Origin: Gammaproteobacteria bacterium
GTDB lineage: Bacteria > Pseudomonadota > Gammaproteobacteria > Steroidobacterales > Foliamicaceae
Length of the DNA: 64,000 bases
Assembly (NCBI GenBank): GCA_026707445.1
Contig: JAPOWV010000069.1
Location: 1-64,000, forward strand
Reading direction: 5' to 3'
Shown: positions 17,793 through 26,077 of the stretch, piece by piece
Layout of the letters: each line of letters opens with the position of its first letter
Position numbering within the stretch: position 1 is the stretch's first letter
Notes under the pieces: generated by a model
Told to the model about the DNA's origin: nothing
Seen by the model: the letters and a program-made list of their open reading frames with translations, nothing else
The model's database searches: none
Made by a program: the position numbers and the translations under genes

Positions 17793-20255
17793 TTAGAAGC
17801 CGTACCTGAGGGTTACGCCTACCTGGCGGCCGCGGGGCAGCGAAATGGCGAAGCCGCGCGGCGTGCTGGACGGATTACCCAGTTGGCCCGGGACGAATCC
17901 GGGAATTCTTGCGTGGCTGGGCAGGCCGCCGGTGCGCCGGTCGATGTAGCGCAGAGTGTCGAGCGGTGCGTCGTCGTCGAACAGGTTTCTGGCCCACAGC
18001 ACCACTTCCAGCGTGTCGCGGCGCGCGCCCACGCGCAAACCCACCCTGGTCATGGCGCCCGTTTCGATCAGGTTATGCACCTGGCTGAACCGCGAGCCTT
18101 CGTACACGACGTCGCCCACCACGAACCAGGAAAAGCCCGAGGCCATCTCGGGGCCTTCGTAGCGGGCCACCACCGATGCCGCGTGCTCGGGAATCCGCGG
18201 CACCTGCTTGCCGGCCACCGAGCCCAGGCGATCCAGGTCACGCAAGGAACCGTTGGCGCCCATCAGGTCGGCCTGGTCAACATTGATCCACTTCGCGATC
18301 TCCGCATTGGTCCAGGCGTAACCGGCGTTGACCGTAAGCGAGTCGGTAAGCAGCGCCTCGACTTCCACTTCCAGGCCGTTGATCTCGGTTTCGCCCACGT
18401 TGTCGATCAGCGAGGCGCTGCCGCCCGTGGCCGTCTCGATCACGGTCGTGAACTGCTGGTCGGTCACCTCGGTGCGGTAGGCCGCCACGTTGAGCACCAT
18501 GCGGCCATCCAGCAGCCGGCCCTTGTAGCCCGCCTCGTAGTTCCAGGCTACTTCCTCGTCCACGGCGCGGAACGATTCGTCCGGCTGGCCGTCGGGCCCG
18601 ATGGGCACCTGTGCGTTGAAATCTCCCGGCTTGGAGCCCTTGGAGATGTTGAGGTAGAGGTTGATGTCGTCGGCGGGGCGGTAGCTCAGCGTGACCCGGG
18701 GATTAATGGAGTCGAACTTTTCCGTGTGCTCGCTGTTGAGCAGGTTGATGTCGCGCGTGTTGTAGATGCGAACGGTAATGTCGTCCTGCGCCCAGCGGGC
18801 TTCCACAGTGGCCGCCCATTGGTCGTTGATGTCCCATTCCAGGCCGCCGAACACCGCCGTGTTGGTCACGTCGTCGTTATCGAAGGTGGAATTGGGCAGT
18901 ACCGTGCCGGCCACCAGGCCAAAGCCGAGCGATTCCGACTGTTTGCTCAGGACCTTGGAGTCCATGTCTTCGTGCTTCTTGCCCTTGTAGTAGTACAAGC
19001 CCAGCGTGGCCCGCAGCGGCCTGTCCGCCGGCGAGGACAGCCGCAACTCCTGGGAGAAGTCGGTCTGTTCGCCGCCGAGCATGCGCTGGAAGTTTCCGCA
19101 GAAGCCGATGGTTATGCAGAAAAGCGGGCCCAGTCTGGGACGCAGAAACGGCGGATAACCATTCACCCAGGCAACGCCGAAGTCGTAGCCGCCGTAGGTG
19201 CCGTCAATGAAGCTCTCGGTTTCGTCGGAGATGCTCCCGGTCAGGCTGGACAGCCGCCAGTCGTTGTTCAGATCGTAATGCATGGTAAGGGAAGCGGAAA
19301 AACGCTCCAGGCGATTGCCCGCCCCGCCGACCGAGTCCAGTCCTTCAGTCAGCAGCGCCACGGGCAGGTTGCGCTGCGCCTCGCCGATGTAGTACTCGCG
19401 GGCCCGGGGGCCAGTCACGCCGCTGATGTCCGGACTGCCCGACGGCGGACCACGGAAGCAGCAATTATTGTGTTCGCGGCCCTGCAGCGCGAGGGCCGGG
19501 TGGCCGTCATCCGTTTCCTGGTACGCCAGCGCCAGGGTGGCCTCGAAGTTCTCGCTGGGCGTCAGAAACAGCTTGGCGGCCACGTTCATGGTTTCCTGGT
19601 CGCCGATTTCTTCACTCGTTACCGTGTTGACGTACTCGCCGCCGTACTGGCGATAGCTGGCGGAAACGCGGTAATAGGCCCGGTCGGCGACCAGCGGACC
19701 GCTTGCCCAGGCGCTCATGTCGTACGATTCGTGTTCGGCGGCGCCCAGGGACACCTCGCCGGCAAACTCGTCGGTCGGGCGTCTGGTGACATAGTTGATG
19801 GCGCCGGCGTAGGTGCCGCGGCCGTACTGCGCCGACTGCGGGCCCTTGATGATTTCCACGCGCTCGATGTTGGCCAGGTCAACCGACGACACCAGCCCGC
19901 CCACGTACACGCCATCCACGAAGGTGGAAACGGCCTTTACGTTGGCGATGCCGTTCACGATGGTGGTCTGGCCGCGCACGGCGGGCCGATCGATGCCTGC
20001 GTTGCGCCCAAATCCGGATTGGAAAGAAAAGCCCGGCGTATACAGAGCGATGTCGTCCACGCTTAAAAGGCCCAGTTCGCGGATGTCGTCGGCCGTAAAG
20101 GCGCTGACCGCGATGGGGATGTCCTGAACGGACTCCTCACGCTTGCGGGCGGTGACGATGATCTCTTCCAGCGCGCCCTCCTGCGCTATCACGGGACGCG
20201 GGGCAACAATCACGCCTGCAGCCAGTACGGAAAAAACGGCAAGTCTGAATCTCAT
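17793..20255 (-). CDS. TonB-dependent outer-membrane receptor, paralogue 2
   Basis: 820 residues, same architecture as the downstream paralogue: identical 25-residue signal peptide, TonB-box-like 'LEEIIVTARKREES', plug with 'IERVEIIKGPQSAQYGRGT', and a barrel ending 'GVTLRYGF'. The first ~180 residues are nearly identical to paralogue 1, while extracellular-loop parts of the barrel (about residues 340-450) differ in length and sequence, as expected if the two import related but different ligands. A 62-base gap with its own promoter-like leader separates them. The family B repeat at 20345-20427 separates this gene from the two-component system. Substrate not identifiable from sequence. Confidence 0.92.
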   Translation of the reverse strand: MRFRLAVFSVLAAGVIVAPRPVIAQEGALEEIIVTARKREESVQDIPIAVSAFTADDIRELGLLSVDDIALYTPGFSFQSGFGRNAGIDRPAVRGQTTIVNGIANVKAVSTFVDGVYVGGLVSSVDLANIERVEIIKGPQSAQYGRGTYAGAINYVTRRPTDEFAGEVSLGAAEHESYDMSAWASGPLVADRAYYRVSASYRQYGGEYVNTVTSEEIGDQETMNVAAKLFLTPSENFEATLALAYQETDDGHPALALQGREHNNCCFRGPPSGSPDISGVTGPRAREYYIGEAQRNLPVALLTEGLDSVGGAGNRLERFSASLTMHYDLNNDWRLSSLTGSISDETESFIDGTYGGYDFGVAWVNGYPPFLRPRLGPLFCITIGFCGNFQRMLGGEQTDFSQELRLSSPADRPLRATLGLYYYKGKKHEDMDSKVLSKQSESLGFGLVAGTVLPNSTFDNDDVTNTAVFGGLEWDINDQWAATVEARWAQDDITVRIYNTRDINLLNSEHTEKFDSINPRVTLSYRPADDINLYLNISKGSKPGDFNAQVPIGPDGQPDESFRAVDEEVAWNYEAGYKGRLLDGRMVLNVAAYRTEVTDQQFTTVIETATGGSASLIDNVGETEINGLEVEVEALLTDSLTVNAGYAWTNAEIAKWINVDQADLMGANGSLRDLDRLGSVAGKQVPRIPEHAASVVARYEGPEMASGFSWFVVGDVVYEGSRFSQVHNLIETGAMTRVGLRVGARRDTLEVVLWARNLFDDDAPLDTLRYIDRRTGGLPSHARIPGFVPGQLGNPSSTPRGFAISLPRGRQVGVTLRYGF

Positions 20256-20344
20256 TGGATATCCTCCCGATCGGCCATGCAGACCGACAACCGATCAATT
20301 ATGCACAAGCGCGCGCCGATGCAAAACCAAAAGTGCGGATAGGG

Positions 20345-20427
20345 GCGAAGGCGTCTCGCCTTCGCGGAGGGCGGGACGCCCTCGTTCCCGGGTGGAGGGC
20401 GAGACGCTGCGAGGGTCATGCCCTCGC
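20345..20427. repeat. Palindromic repeat family B, copy (three stacked hairpins)
   Basis: Three perfect hairpins follow each other: GCGAAGGCG-TCT-CGCCTTCGC (20345-20365), GAGGGCG-GGA-CGCCCTC (20367-20383) and GCGAGGG-TCATG-CCCTCGC (20409-20427). The last motif, GCGAGGGTCATG, recurs at 42577-42588 and, as GCGAGGGGCATG, at 31660-31671. It lies downstream of the histidine kinase gene on the minus strand and upstream of receptor 2, so it may insulate the two units. Confidence 0.8.
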
Positions 20428-20433
20428 CCCAGA

Positions 20434-21486
20434 TCAGTTCGGCGGTTCGCCGGGTATGCGGGCGGTAATGCAGGCGCCGCTTCCGGGAGGGCTGGCCACT
20501 ACAACCTCTCCGCCGTGCGCCTCGGCGATCAGGCGGCACAGGTAAAGGCCAAGGCCATGGCGTCCCGTGCCTGCGCCGCGGGACGGGTCCGCCCTGTAGA
20601 AAGCGGTTGTAACCTGCTCCAGGTGCTCGGGCTCGATTCCGGGACCGTGGTCCTGCACTCGGATGACCGCCGCGTTGTCCTCAATGCGCAGGCTCACCTC
20701 AACCGGCTTGCCGTCCGCAGGGTTGTAGCGCAACGCGTTCTCCACCAGGTTGCGCACCAGCAGTCGCAAGTGGACGGCGTTCACGCTTAAGTGTGAGGGC
20801 GCCGGCGGCACGCTCAGGGCCACGCGGTGGCGCTCATTGGGAAAATCGCCGCGCATGACTTCAGCCATCAACTTGTTCAGGTTGACCCGCGAGCGCGACA
20901 TCTGCCTGCCCTGCGTGTTCAGACGTTCTCCCTCCAGCAATTCCGTAATCATGCGTTCCATGCTGGACAGGTCGTACTCCAGGTGCGAGCGCACGTCCCT
21001 GTCATGGATGAACTCCAGCGCCAGGCGGGCGCGGGTCAGCGGCGTGCGCAACTCATGGCTCATGGCCAGCAGCAACTGGCGCTGGCCGTCGAGCATCCGC
21101 TGCACTTCGTCCGCCATTCGGTTGATGCGTTCCGAAAGCCTTCCCAGCTCGTCCTGGCGGCGGATCGGGATCCGGTAGTCGAGTTGCCCTTCCCCGATGC
21201 GGCGGGTGCCCAGGCGAATGTCCTGCAATGGATAGAACAGCCGTCGCACCGCCAGGTAGCAGCCGGCGAATACCGCCGCAATGATGGGGTAACCAAGGAC
21301 GCGCACGACCGTCATGTTCTCGGGACTCTCCGGGGGCGGAAACATTACGAAGAGGATCGAAACGCCCGCCGTCATGACGATCAAACTCGCGAAGAAGATC
21401 AGTATCAGGCGAACGGGAAGCGAGCGCCAGGCTGCCACTGGCTTGCGGGCCAGCCATTTCAGGGCGCGGACGAATCGGTTATTCAT
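20434..21486 (-). CDS. Sensor histidine kinase (short-loop, membrane-bound)
   Basis: 350 residues. Two membrane helices (~24-48 and ~63-83) are separated by only about 14 residues, so there is almost no periplasmic sensor; such kinases usually sense within the membrane or through a partner. A HAMP domain follows ('YPLQDIRLGTRRIGEGQLDY'), then the phosphoacceptor 'LLAMSHELRTPLTRARLAL' with His144, N box 'RNLVENALRYN', and G boxes 'DHGPGIEPEHL' and 'GTGRHGLGLYL'. It phosphorylates the response regulator whose gene overlaps it by ATGA (21483-21486). Architecture is closest to the CpxA/RstB type. The signal is unknown; the divergent 38-residue membrane peptide is a candidate partner. Confidence 0.92.
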   Translation of the reverse strand: MNNRFVRALKWLARKPVAAWRSLPVRLILIFFASLIVMTAGVSILFVMFPPPESPENMTVVRVLGYPIIAAVFAGCYLAVRRLFYPLQDIRLGTRRIGEGQLDYRIPIRRQDELGRLSERINRMADEVQRMLDGQRQLLLAMSHELRTPLTRARLALEFIHDRDVRSHLEYDLSSMERMITELLEGERLNTQGRQMSRSRVNLNKLMAEVMRGDFPNERHRVALSVPPAPSHLSVNAVHLRLLVRNLVENALRYNPADGKPVEVSLRIEDNAAVIRVQDHGPGIEPEHLEQVTTAFYRADPSRGAGTGRHGLGLYLCRLIAEAHGGEVVVASPPGSGACITARIPGEPPN

Positions 21487-22232
21487 AGAACGATCGTGGT
21501 TTTTGAGGGCGGGTCGCCATCGCTCCCAGGGTCACGACTGCTTTCGCCCTGTCTTTTCAGGAAGACGTAGCCGGCGCCGCGAATCGTCCGGATGAAGCGG
21601 GGATTGGATGGATCGTCGTCCAGTTTCTGCCGCAGCCGGCTGATATTGATGTCCACCGAACGCGAAAATATGTTCGGCTCGATGCCCCGCAGTTCCGAGA
21701 GTATTTCGTCACGGGTATAGACGCGCCCCGGCTCGCCGGAAAGCAGTTGCAGAAGGTTGAATTCCATCGCCGTGAGATCGAGCAGGTCGCCGTTCAGGTG
21801 CGCTTCGCGGCGATCGAAATCAAGCCGCAGGGGACCATGTTCCGCCACCCCCGAAATCGTTGACGAACGCTGGACGCGCCGCAGGATGGTCTGGATCCGG
21901 GCGACCAGTTCGCGCGGCTCGAACGGCTTGGGCACGTAATCGTCGGCCCCGACCTCCAGACCCACAACGCGGTCGGTCACGTCGCCGCGCGCGGTGAGCA
22001 TGATGATCGGCACGCTGCTGGTCTTGCGGATCTCGCGGCACAACTCGAAACCGTCCCGCCCTGGCAGCATCACGTCAAGAATCACCAGGTCCGGTTCGAA
22101 GGAAGCCATCTTCCTGAGCCCGGTGTCGCCTTCCAGCGCGGACTCGAGTTCCAGATCGAAACGACTGAAATAGGCCCGCAGAAGCATGGCGAGCTTTGCG
22201 TCGTCATCGATAAGGAAGATGCGGGACGTCAT
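21483..22232 (-). CDS. OmpR/PhoB-family response regulator
   Basis: 249 residues. N-terminal receiver domain with acidic pocket 'LIDDDAK' and phospho-acceptor Asp53 in 'LVILDVMLPGRDGF', then 'LTARGD' and 'VPKPFEPREL' (conserved K). The C-terminal winged helix contains 'LTAMEFNLLQLLSGEPG' and 'RLRQKLDDDPSNPRFIRTI' with 'GAGYVF', the OmpR-class DNA-binding wing. It is transcribed before the kinase gene with overlapping stop/start. The upstream gap contains three phased GTTAC repeats, a likely binding site for this regulator (inference from position and the repeat pattern of the family). Confidence 0.94.
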   Translation of the reverse strand: MTSRIFLIDDDAKLAMLLRAYFSRFDLELESALEGDTGLRKMASFEPDLVILDVMLPGRDGFELCREIRKTSSVPIIMLTARGDVTDRVVGLEVGADDYVPKPFEPRELVARIQTILRRVQRSSTISGVAEHGPLRLDFDRREAHLNGDLLDLTAMEFNLLQLLSGEPGRVYTRDEILSELRGIEPNIFSRSVDINISRLRQKLDDDPSNPRFIRTIRGAGYVFLKRQGESSRDPGSDGDPPSKTTIVL

Positions 22233-22285
22233 GTCTTGGGGATTTTATGGGTGGTTTTGCCGATTCGGCGGGAAAAACGGACCGC

Positions 22286-22310
22286 GTTACAAAATGTTAC
22301 GAAACGTTAC
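22286..22310. promoter_or_regulatory. Three GTTAC direct repeats at 10-bp spacing (candidate regulator operator)
   Basis: GTTAC occurs at 22286-22290, 22296-22300 and 22306-22310, each start exactly one helical turn from the next. OmpR-family dimers bind tandem half-sites with 10-11 bp spacing, and E. coli RstA recognises a site containing GTTACA. The repeats lie between the divergent response-regulator gene and the small membrane-protein gene, so one site could control both. Confidence 0.65.
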
Positions 22311-22386
22311 CCTGCCGAGAAGAAAAAAACTCCCTCGCCCGTATCTTGTGCAGTGCATCAAGAAGAGATGCAAAGGAGCAAGAGAC

Positions 22387-22503
22387 ATGACATTGATTTC
22401 AAGAACGAGCGCCGGAAACCTGGGCGTTTGTGGTGAGGCCGTCCTGTTTGCGGTCGCGTTGGTAAGCCCGATCGCAGCCTTCTGGTCCATCCTGGGCGTC
22501 TAG
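22387..22503 (+). CDS. 38-residue single-span membrane peptide
   Basis: ATG 22387 has a good Shine-Dalgarno (AAGGAG, 8-base spacer) and runs to TAG 22501-22503. After a polar start ('MTLISRTSAGNLGVCGE') comes one hydrophobic helix ('AVLFAVALVSPIAAFWSILG'). I do not recognise a family. It diverges from the two-component operon across the phased GTTAC repeats. By analogy with small membrane peptides that feed back on sensor kinases, it could modulate the adjacent short-loop kinase; that is inference. Inverted repeats follow it at 22526-22621. Confidence 0.6.
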   Translation: MTLISRTSAGNLGVCGEAVLFAVALVSPIAAFWSILGV

Positions 22504-22525
22504 ACCATCCTCAAAATCAGCGGCG

Positions 22526-22621
22526 CCTTGTTCCGGGTTCTCCCCTCCCAAGAGACCTCCCCCCCAATCCCGGAAACAAGGTCAGGCCGCCCCCGGCTTT
22601 TTCCTCCCCCCGGGGGCGGCC
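22526..22621. terminator. Two inverted repeats between convergent genes
   Basis: CCTTGTTCCGGG (22526-22537) pairs with CCCGGAAACAAGG (22569-22581) with one bulge. GGCCGCCCCCGG (22585-22596) pairs perfectly with CCGGGGGCGGCC (22610-22621). The second stem lies inside the last codons of the DUF2878 gene. Position between the convergent small-peptide and DUF2878 genes suggests two-way transcription stop. Confidence 0.5.
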
Positions 22622-23160
22622 CCGCCGCTCTCTAAAGCGCCCCCCAGTTCCACCAGCAGCGGCGTAGCCGCCGCATAAAACAAGCCCACAGTCAGATAAA
22701 AGGCGACCTCGGCCTCCGATCCGGCTCCGAGGACAATTCCCGAAAAATACGCAAATGGCGCCCCGGCGGCGCCCAGGACGGCGGCCAGCACGCGTCTGCC
22801 GCGCAACCATGCCAGGCCGTCGATGCTCATCAGCGAAAACGCGCCCCACAAGGCCAGAATCCAGGCCGGGGCAAGGATCGAGTCAGGCCAGCCGGGCGCA
22901 TAGCTGACCCATTCCGCCCGCACTACCACGGTCTCCATGACCAGGCCCATTGCCAGACCGCTTGCAAACACCAGCAGCTCCCTTCTCCGGTTTTGCGAAA
23001 AAAGCACTTGCACTCCGGCAAAGGCCAGCAGCGCCAGCGGGCCGAGCCATACGTTGCCGGCTGCGGCGCCCAGCACGGTGCACAGCCACACGGCCTTGAA
23101 CCCCACCACGCCCCTGACGACGGTCACCAGGCGGCGCCATTCGGGAAGGCGCAGGGTCAT
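22582..23160 (-). CDS. DUF2878 family membrane protein
   Basis: 192 residues from ATG 23160, which overlaps the stop of the acetyltransferase gene (ATGA); an upstream in-frame start inside that gene is less likely. About six hydrophobic segments, with features of the DUF2878 family: an early 'VWLCTVLGAAAGNVWLGPL', 'GLAMGLVMETVVVRAEWVSY' and 'WILALWGAFSLMSIDGLAWL'. The family has no established function that I know of. It is the last gene of the Nudix-MBL-GNAT-DUF2878 operon. The C-terminus is Gly/Lys/Pro-rich and its DNA forms a GC hairpin, perhaps the operon terminator. Confidence 0.75.
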   Translation of the reverse strand: MTLRLPEWRRLVTVVRGVVGFKAVWLCTVLGAAAGNVWLGPLALLAFAGVQVLFSQNRRRELLVFASGLAMGLVMETVVVRAEWVSYAPGWPDSILAPAWILALWGAFSLMSIDGLAWLRGRRVLAAVLGAAGAPFAYFSGIVLGAGSEAEVAFYLTVGLFYAAATPLLVELGGALESGGAAPGGRKKPGAA

Positions 23161-23609
23161 GCGCCGTGTTCCATGACGTCGTAACCGCAATGGTCGAACC
23201 CCAGCGCCCGGTAGGCCGCGATCGCCCGGCTGTTGGCGCGCTCCACGTACAGGCGCACCCGGCAGCCCGTCTCACCGGCTTCACCGAGGACGTGTTCGCA
23301 AAGCGACCGGAACACGCCGCGGCCCCGGTGTTCCGGCGCCGTATACACGCTCTGCAGCCACCAGATCATGCAGTTTCGCCAATCGCTCCACTCGGTCGTG
23401 ATCATCAACTGCCCCATCCGTTCCCCGGCGGAGGAAACGGCCATGAAGTAGCGGCCAAGAGCCGGGTCGGAGAACATCCGGCGCACGCCGGCCTCGACCG
23501 TCTTCGGATCAAGGCGCAATCCCTCGGATTCCTCGGCCAGCGCAATGTTGAACCGGACGATCGTCGGAGTGTCCGCAGGCCGGGCCGGTCGTATGATCGT
23601 CTCGCTCAT
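23157..23609 (-). CDS. GNAT-family N-acetyltransferase
   Basis: 150 residues with the GNAT fold: N-terminal 'IIRPARPADTPTIVRFN', central 'WWLQSVYTAPEHRGRGVFRS' containing the acetyl-CoA pyrophosphate loop R-G-R-G, and 'VERANSRAIAAYRALGFDH' near the C-terminus. It transfers an acetyl group from acetyl-CoA to an amine; the substrate cannot be predicted. Start ATG 23609 overlaps the preceding gene's stop by one base and its stop overlaps the DUF2878 start, so translation is probably coupled through the operon. Confidence 0.85.
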   Translation of the reverse strand: MSETIIRPARPADTPTIVRFNIALAEESEGLRLDPKTVEAGVRRMFSDPALGRYFMAVSSAGERMGQLMITTEWSDWRNCMIWWLQSVYTAPEHRGRGVFRSLCEHVLGEAGETGCRVRLYVERANSRAIAAYRALGFDHCGYDVMEHGA

Positions 23610-24457
23610 TACTCCGTGCCTCCCGCAAGCCGCCAGGAGTCCCCTTCGCGCCTGGCACGGCCGTCCCGTTCAAGCTTCAGAAGGTGGGCCTTCAGAGATA
23701 AAGCCGCCACCGGATGCAGGCGGCCGGGCACATCGTCGTACACCCGGGGAAGGATAGCCTCAAGCGCAGCGGGGCCCAGCGCATCCATTACCGAGATCAC
23801 CTTTCCCTCGCGCCTTTCGCGATGCTCGATCAGCGCCCTGATTTCCCGGCCGGGCCGATCGATCCAGTGGCCATGCCCGGGCGCCATGGCGCGAAGGGGC
23901 AGATCGAGGAGGCGGCCGAGCGAGGCCATGTAGGCGCTCATGTCGCCGTCGGGGGGCGCAATGACCACGGTCGAGCCCTGCATGATGTGATCGCCGGTGA
24001 ACAGCACTCCCAGCGGCGCGTGCCACCAGCAGAAGTGGTTGGATGCATGGCCGGGCGTGTGTACGGCCCGAAGAAAAAAGCCCCCCAGGTCGAACTCCTG
24101 GCCGTCTTCCGGTTGCACGGCGGGACGAAAGCTCGAATCCTGCCTGTCGCCGGGCGGCGTCGGGGGGCCGATCAACAACGCGCCCGTGAGTTCGGCCAGG
24201 AGCGCGGCGCCCGGCGAGTGGTCGGGGTGGGTATGCGTGACCAGTATCCAGCGCACCTCCCCCGGGGCCTGGTCCACGATGTTCTCGACATGCCGGCGAG
24301 AGGCGGGCCCCGGATCCAGGACCGCAACCTCGTTTTCCCCGAGGACCCAGGTGTTGGTGCCGGGGCCGGTCATGGTTCCGGCATTGAACGCGGTCAGGCG
24401 CCGGATCGAGGGCGCAAGATCCGCCAGTTCCCCGGGCTTGATGGCAACGGCCGGCAT
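23609..24457 (-). CDS. Metallo-beta-lactamase-fold hydrolase (LACTB2-like)
   Basis: 282 residues from ATG 24457, which overlaps the Nudix stop by ATGA. Metal-binding motif 'THTHPDHSPGAALL' (HxHxDH), 'VHTPGHASNHFCWW' (third His) and 'FTGDHIMQG' (bridging Asp) give a two-metal site. The N-terminal 'FNAGTMTGPGTNTWVLGE' and the C-terminal winged-helix-like part ('LHPVAALSLKAHLLKLERDG') match the LACTB2-like subgroup, which includes RNA- or thioester-type hydrolases. Cytoplasmic, no signal peptide. Its operon partners (Nudix, GNAT) suggest CoA/acyl or nucleotide clean-up, but this is only contextual. Confidence 0.85.
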   Translation of the reverse strand: MPAVAIKPGELADLAPSIRRLTAFNAGTMTGPGTNTWVLGENEVAVLDPGPASRRHVENIVDQAPGEVRWILVTHTHPDHSPGAALLAELTGALLIGPPTPPGDRQDSSFRPAVQPEDGQEFDLGGFFLRAVHTPGHASNHFCWWHAPLGVLFTGDHIMQGSTVVIAPPDGDMSAYMASLGRLLDLPLRAMAPGHGHWIDRPGREIRALIEHRERREGKVISVMDALGPAALEAILPRVYDDVPGRLHPVAALSLKAHLLKLERDGRARREGDSWRLAGGTE

Positions 24458-25263
24458 CAGGCCCCCGGGTAATCCTTCATCTTGAACGGGCCGAGTACCT
24501 CGCCGGTCGGCAGACAGGACATCAGTTTTCCGTCGATTCGCTGCACCTGCGGCCGGGTGACCGGCACGGAACGGCGGCCCGCGGAGGCCGCCCATGCCAT
24601 CGCCTTGTCAACATTTCCCATCTCACGCAATGTTCGCAGAAAATGCCGGGTCGGATGAGCCAGCGGGATTTCCTGCCGCAGCGCCCGGTCCGGCTCGAAC
24701 CACCGGGCCTCCAAGACCTCCCTTCCGTCCGCCTGCGCTTTCAGGGCGGGCGATGATTCCGCCACGAAAAAGCGCGTGGAGAATCGTCTCGGCGCCGCGC
24801 TGGGCGTTATCCAGTGAGAAACATAGTGCATGCGCCTGACCGGCAGTTGCCAGTTTGCCCGCCGGCACAGTTCGGCAAACCGGACGCGGCCGCCAATCAG
24901 CGCCTTGCGTTCCATGAGCGGAGCGCGCCGCGCCTGACCGCGGTCGTTCACCGCGAGCAGCAACCCGGCCTCCTCGAAGGTTTCGCGGATGGCCGCCACC
25001 CAGTAGGCCAGTCCGTCCCGGCGTACGGCCAGCAACCGGCTGGCGCGATCGTCCCCGAGCCCGAGGCAGCGGCGGTAAAGCGCCGGATCGCGGTCCTGGT
25101 CATCCAGAACGCCGCCCGGGAAGACCCAGGCGCCGCCGAAAGCGGCCCTCTGTATCCGCCGAAGCATCAGCACCTCCAGCCCGGCGCGGCCCCGGCGAAG
25201 CAGCATGAGCGTCGTGGAAGGCAGGGGCGGGCGTGGATTCGGGGAGGCGTTCGTGGCGGGCAT
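24457..25263 (-). CDS. Nudix hydrolase (NUDT19-like)
   Basis: 268 residues. N-terminal 'LPSTTLMLLRRGRAGLEVLM' and 'FGGAWVFPGGVLDDQD' lead to a Nudix helix 'AIRETFEEAGLLL' carrying the REx2EE core that binds metal. The long insert and the 'FSTRFFVAE' beta strand resemble the NUDT19/RP2 group, which includes CoA-diphosphatases. First gene of an operon of four with overlapping stops and starts. ATG 25263 is 51 bases from the divergent SDR gene at 25315, so both promoters sit in that short gap. Confidence 0.87.
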   Translation of the reverse strand: MPATNASPNPRPPLPSTTLMLLRRGRAGLEVLMLRRIQRAAFGGAWVFPGGVLDDQDRDPALYRRCLGLGDDRASRLLAVRRDGLAYWVAAIRETFEEAGLLLAVNDRGQARRAPLMERKALIGGRVRFAELCRRANWQLPVRRMHYVSHWITPSAAPRRFSTRFFVAESSPALKAQADGREVLEARWFEPDRALRQEIPLAHPTRHFLRTLREMGNVDKAMAWAASAGRRSVPVTRPQVQRIDGKLMSCLPTGEVLGPFKMKDYPGA

Positions 25264-25314
25264 GGCGACAAGATGCTAGCATCGCGCATCTTGCCGGAGA
25301 TTGAGGGTAGCGGA

Positions 25315-26073
25315 ATGCGATTTGACGAGCGGTCGGTAGTCATTACGGGAGCCGCCGGCGGGCTTGGACAGGCCTACGCGGTGGAATTCGCCCGCCTGGG
25401 CGCACGCCTGATGCTTTGCGACCTCAAGGATTGCGACGAGAGCGAAGCGCTGGCGCGCGAACAGGGCGCGGAGGTCCTGACCGCGAAGGTGGACGTGACC
25501 TCGCTTTCCGACCTTGAGGCGATGGCCGCCCGCACCGCCGAAGCCTATGGCCGGATCGACGTGCTGGTGAACAACGCCGGCTGGTGGGGCAACCTGGAAC
25601 TCACGCGATTCGACGAGGTCGAGGAAGAGCTTTGGGACGCGACCATGGCGGTGAACGTGAAGGGCGTGTGGCTGGCCAGCCGGGCGGCAGCGCAGTACAT
25701 GAGATCTGGCGACGGCGGGTCCATCATCAACATCGCCTCGCTTGCCGCGACCTACGGGATGGCCAATGTCATTCACTACACCACTTCCAAGGCCGCGGTG
25801 ATCGGGCTGACGCGCGGCCTGGCGCGGGAAATGGGGCGCTACAACGTGCGCGTCAATGCAGTCGCGCCGAACATCGTGTCCACGCAGGCGTCTGCGGATT
25901 TCTTCGGCGACAAGTACGACAAGGCCATCGGCGCGACCACCTCGCAGCAGGCGATCCGAAGGCCGCTGGACAGCTCAGACGTGGTGGGCGCCGTTCTGTG
26001 GCTGGCCAGCGACTTGAGCGGGATGACCACCGGCCAGACCCTGATGGTGGACGGCGGCGTGACCTTCCTCTAG
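25315..26073 (+). CDS. Short-chain dehydrogenase/reductase
   Basis: 252 residues from ATG 25315, preceded by a GAGGGTAGCGGA purine stretch. Classical SDR: nucleotide-binding 'VITGAAGGLGQAYAVEFARL', D-rich 'VDVTSLSDL', 'VLVNNAGWW', catalytic Ser in 'INIASLAAT', Tyr-x3-Lys in 'HYTTSKAAVIGL', and C-terminal 'TTGQTLMVDGG'. It oxidises or reduces an alcohol/ketone with NAD(P). The Asp after the second strand ('LMLCDLKD') suggests NAD preference. Context with FAD and Rieske oxygenases suggests alicyclic or aromatic catabolism; no defined substrate. Confidence 0.92.
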   Translation: MRFDERSVVITGAAGGLGQAYAVEFARLGARLMLCDLKDCDESEALAREQGAEVLTAKVDVTSLSDLEAMAARTAEAYGRIDVLVNNAGWWGNLELTRFDEVEEELWDATMAVNVKGVWLASRAAAQYMRSGDGGSIINIASLAATYGMANVIHYTTSKAAVIGLTRGLAREMGRYNVRVNAVAPNIVSTQASADFFGDKYDKAIGATTSQQAIRRPLDSSDVVGAVLWLASDLSGMTTGQTLMVDGGVTFL

Positions 26074-26077
26074 GGAG

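Noticed and set aside
17787..20066. 759-residue open frame on the plus strand
   Set aside because: Antisense to the second TonB receptor, which has a signal peptide, plug and barrel; composition of the antisense frame is unnatural.
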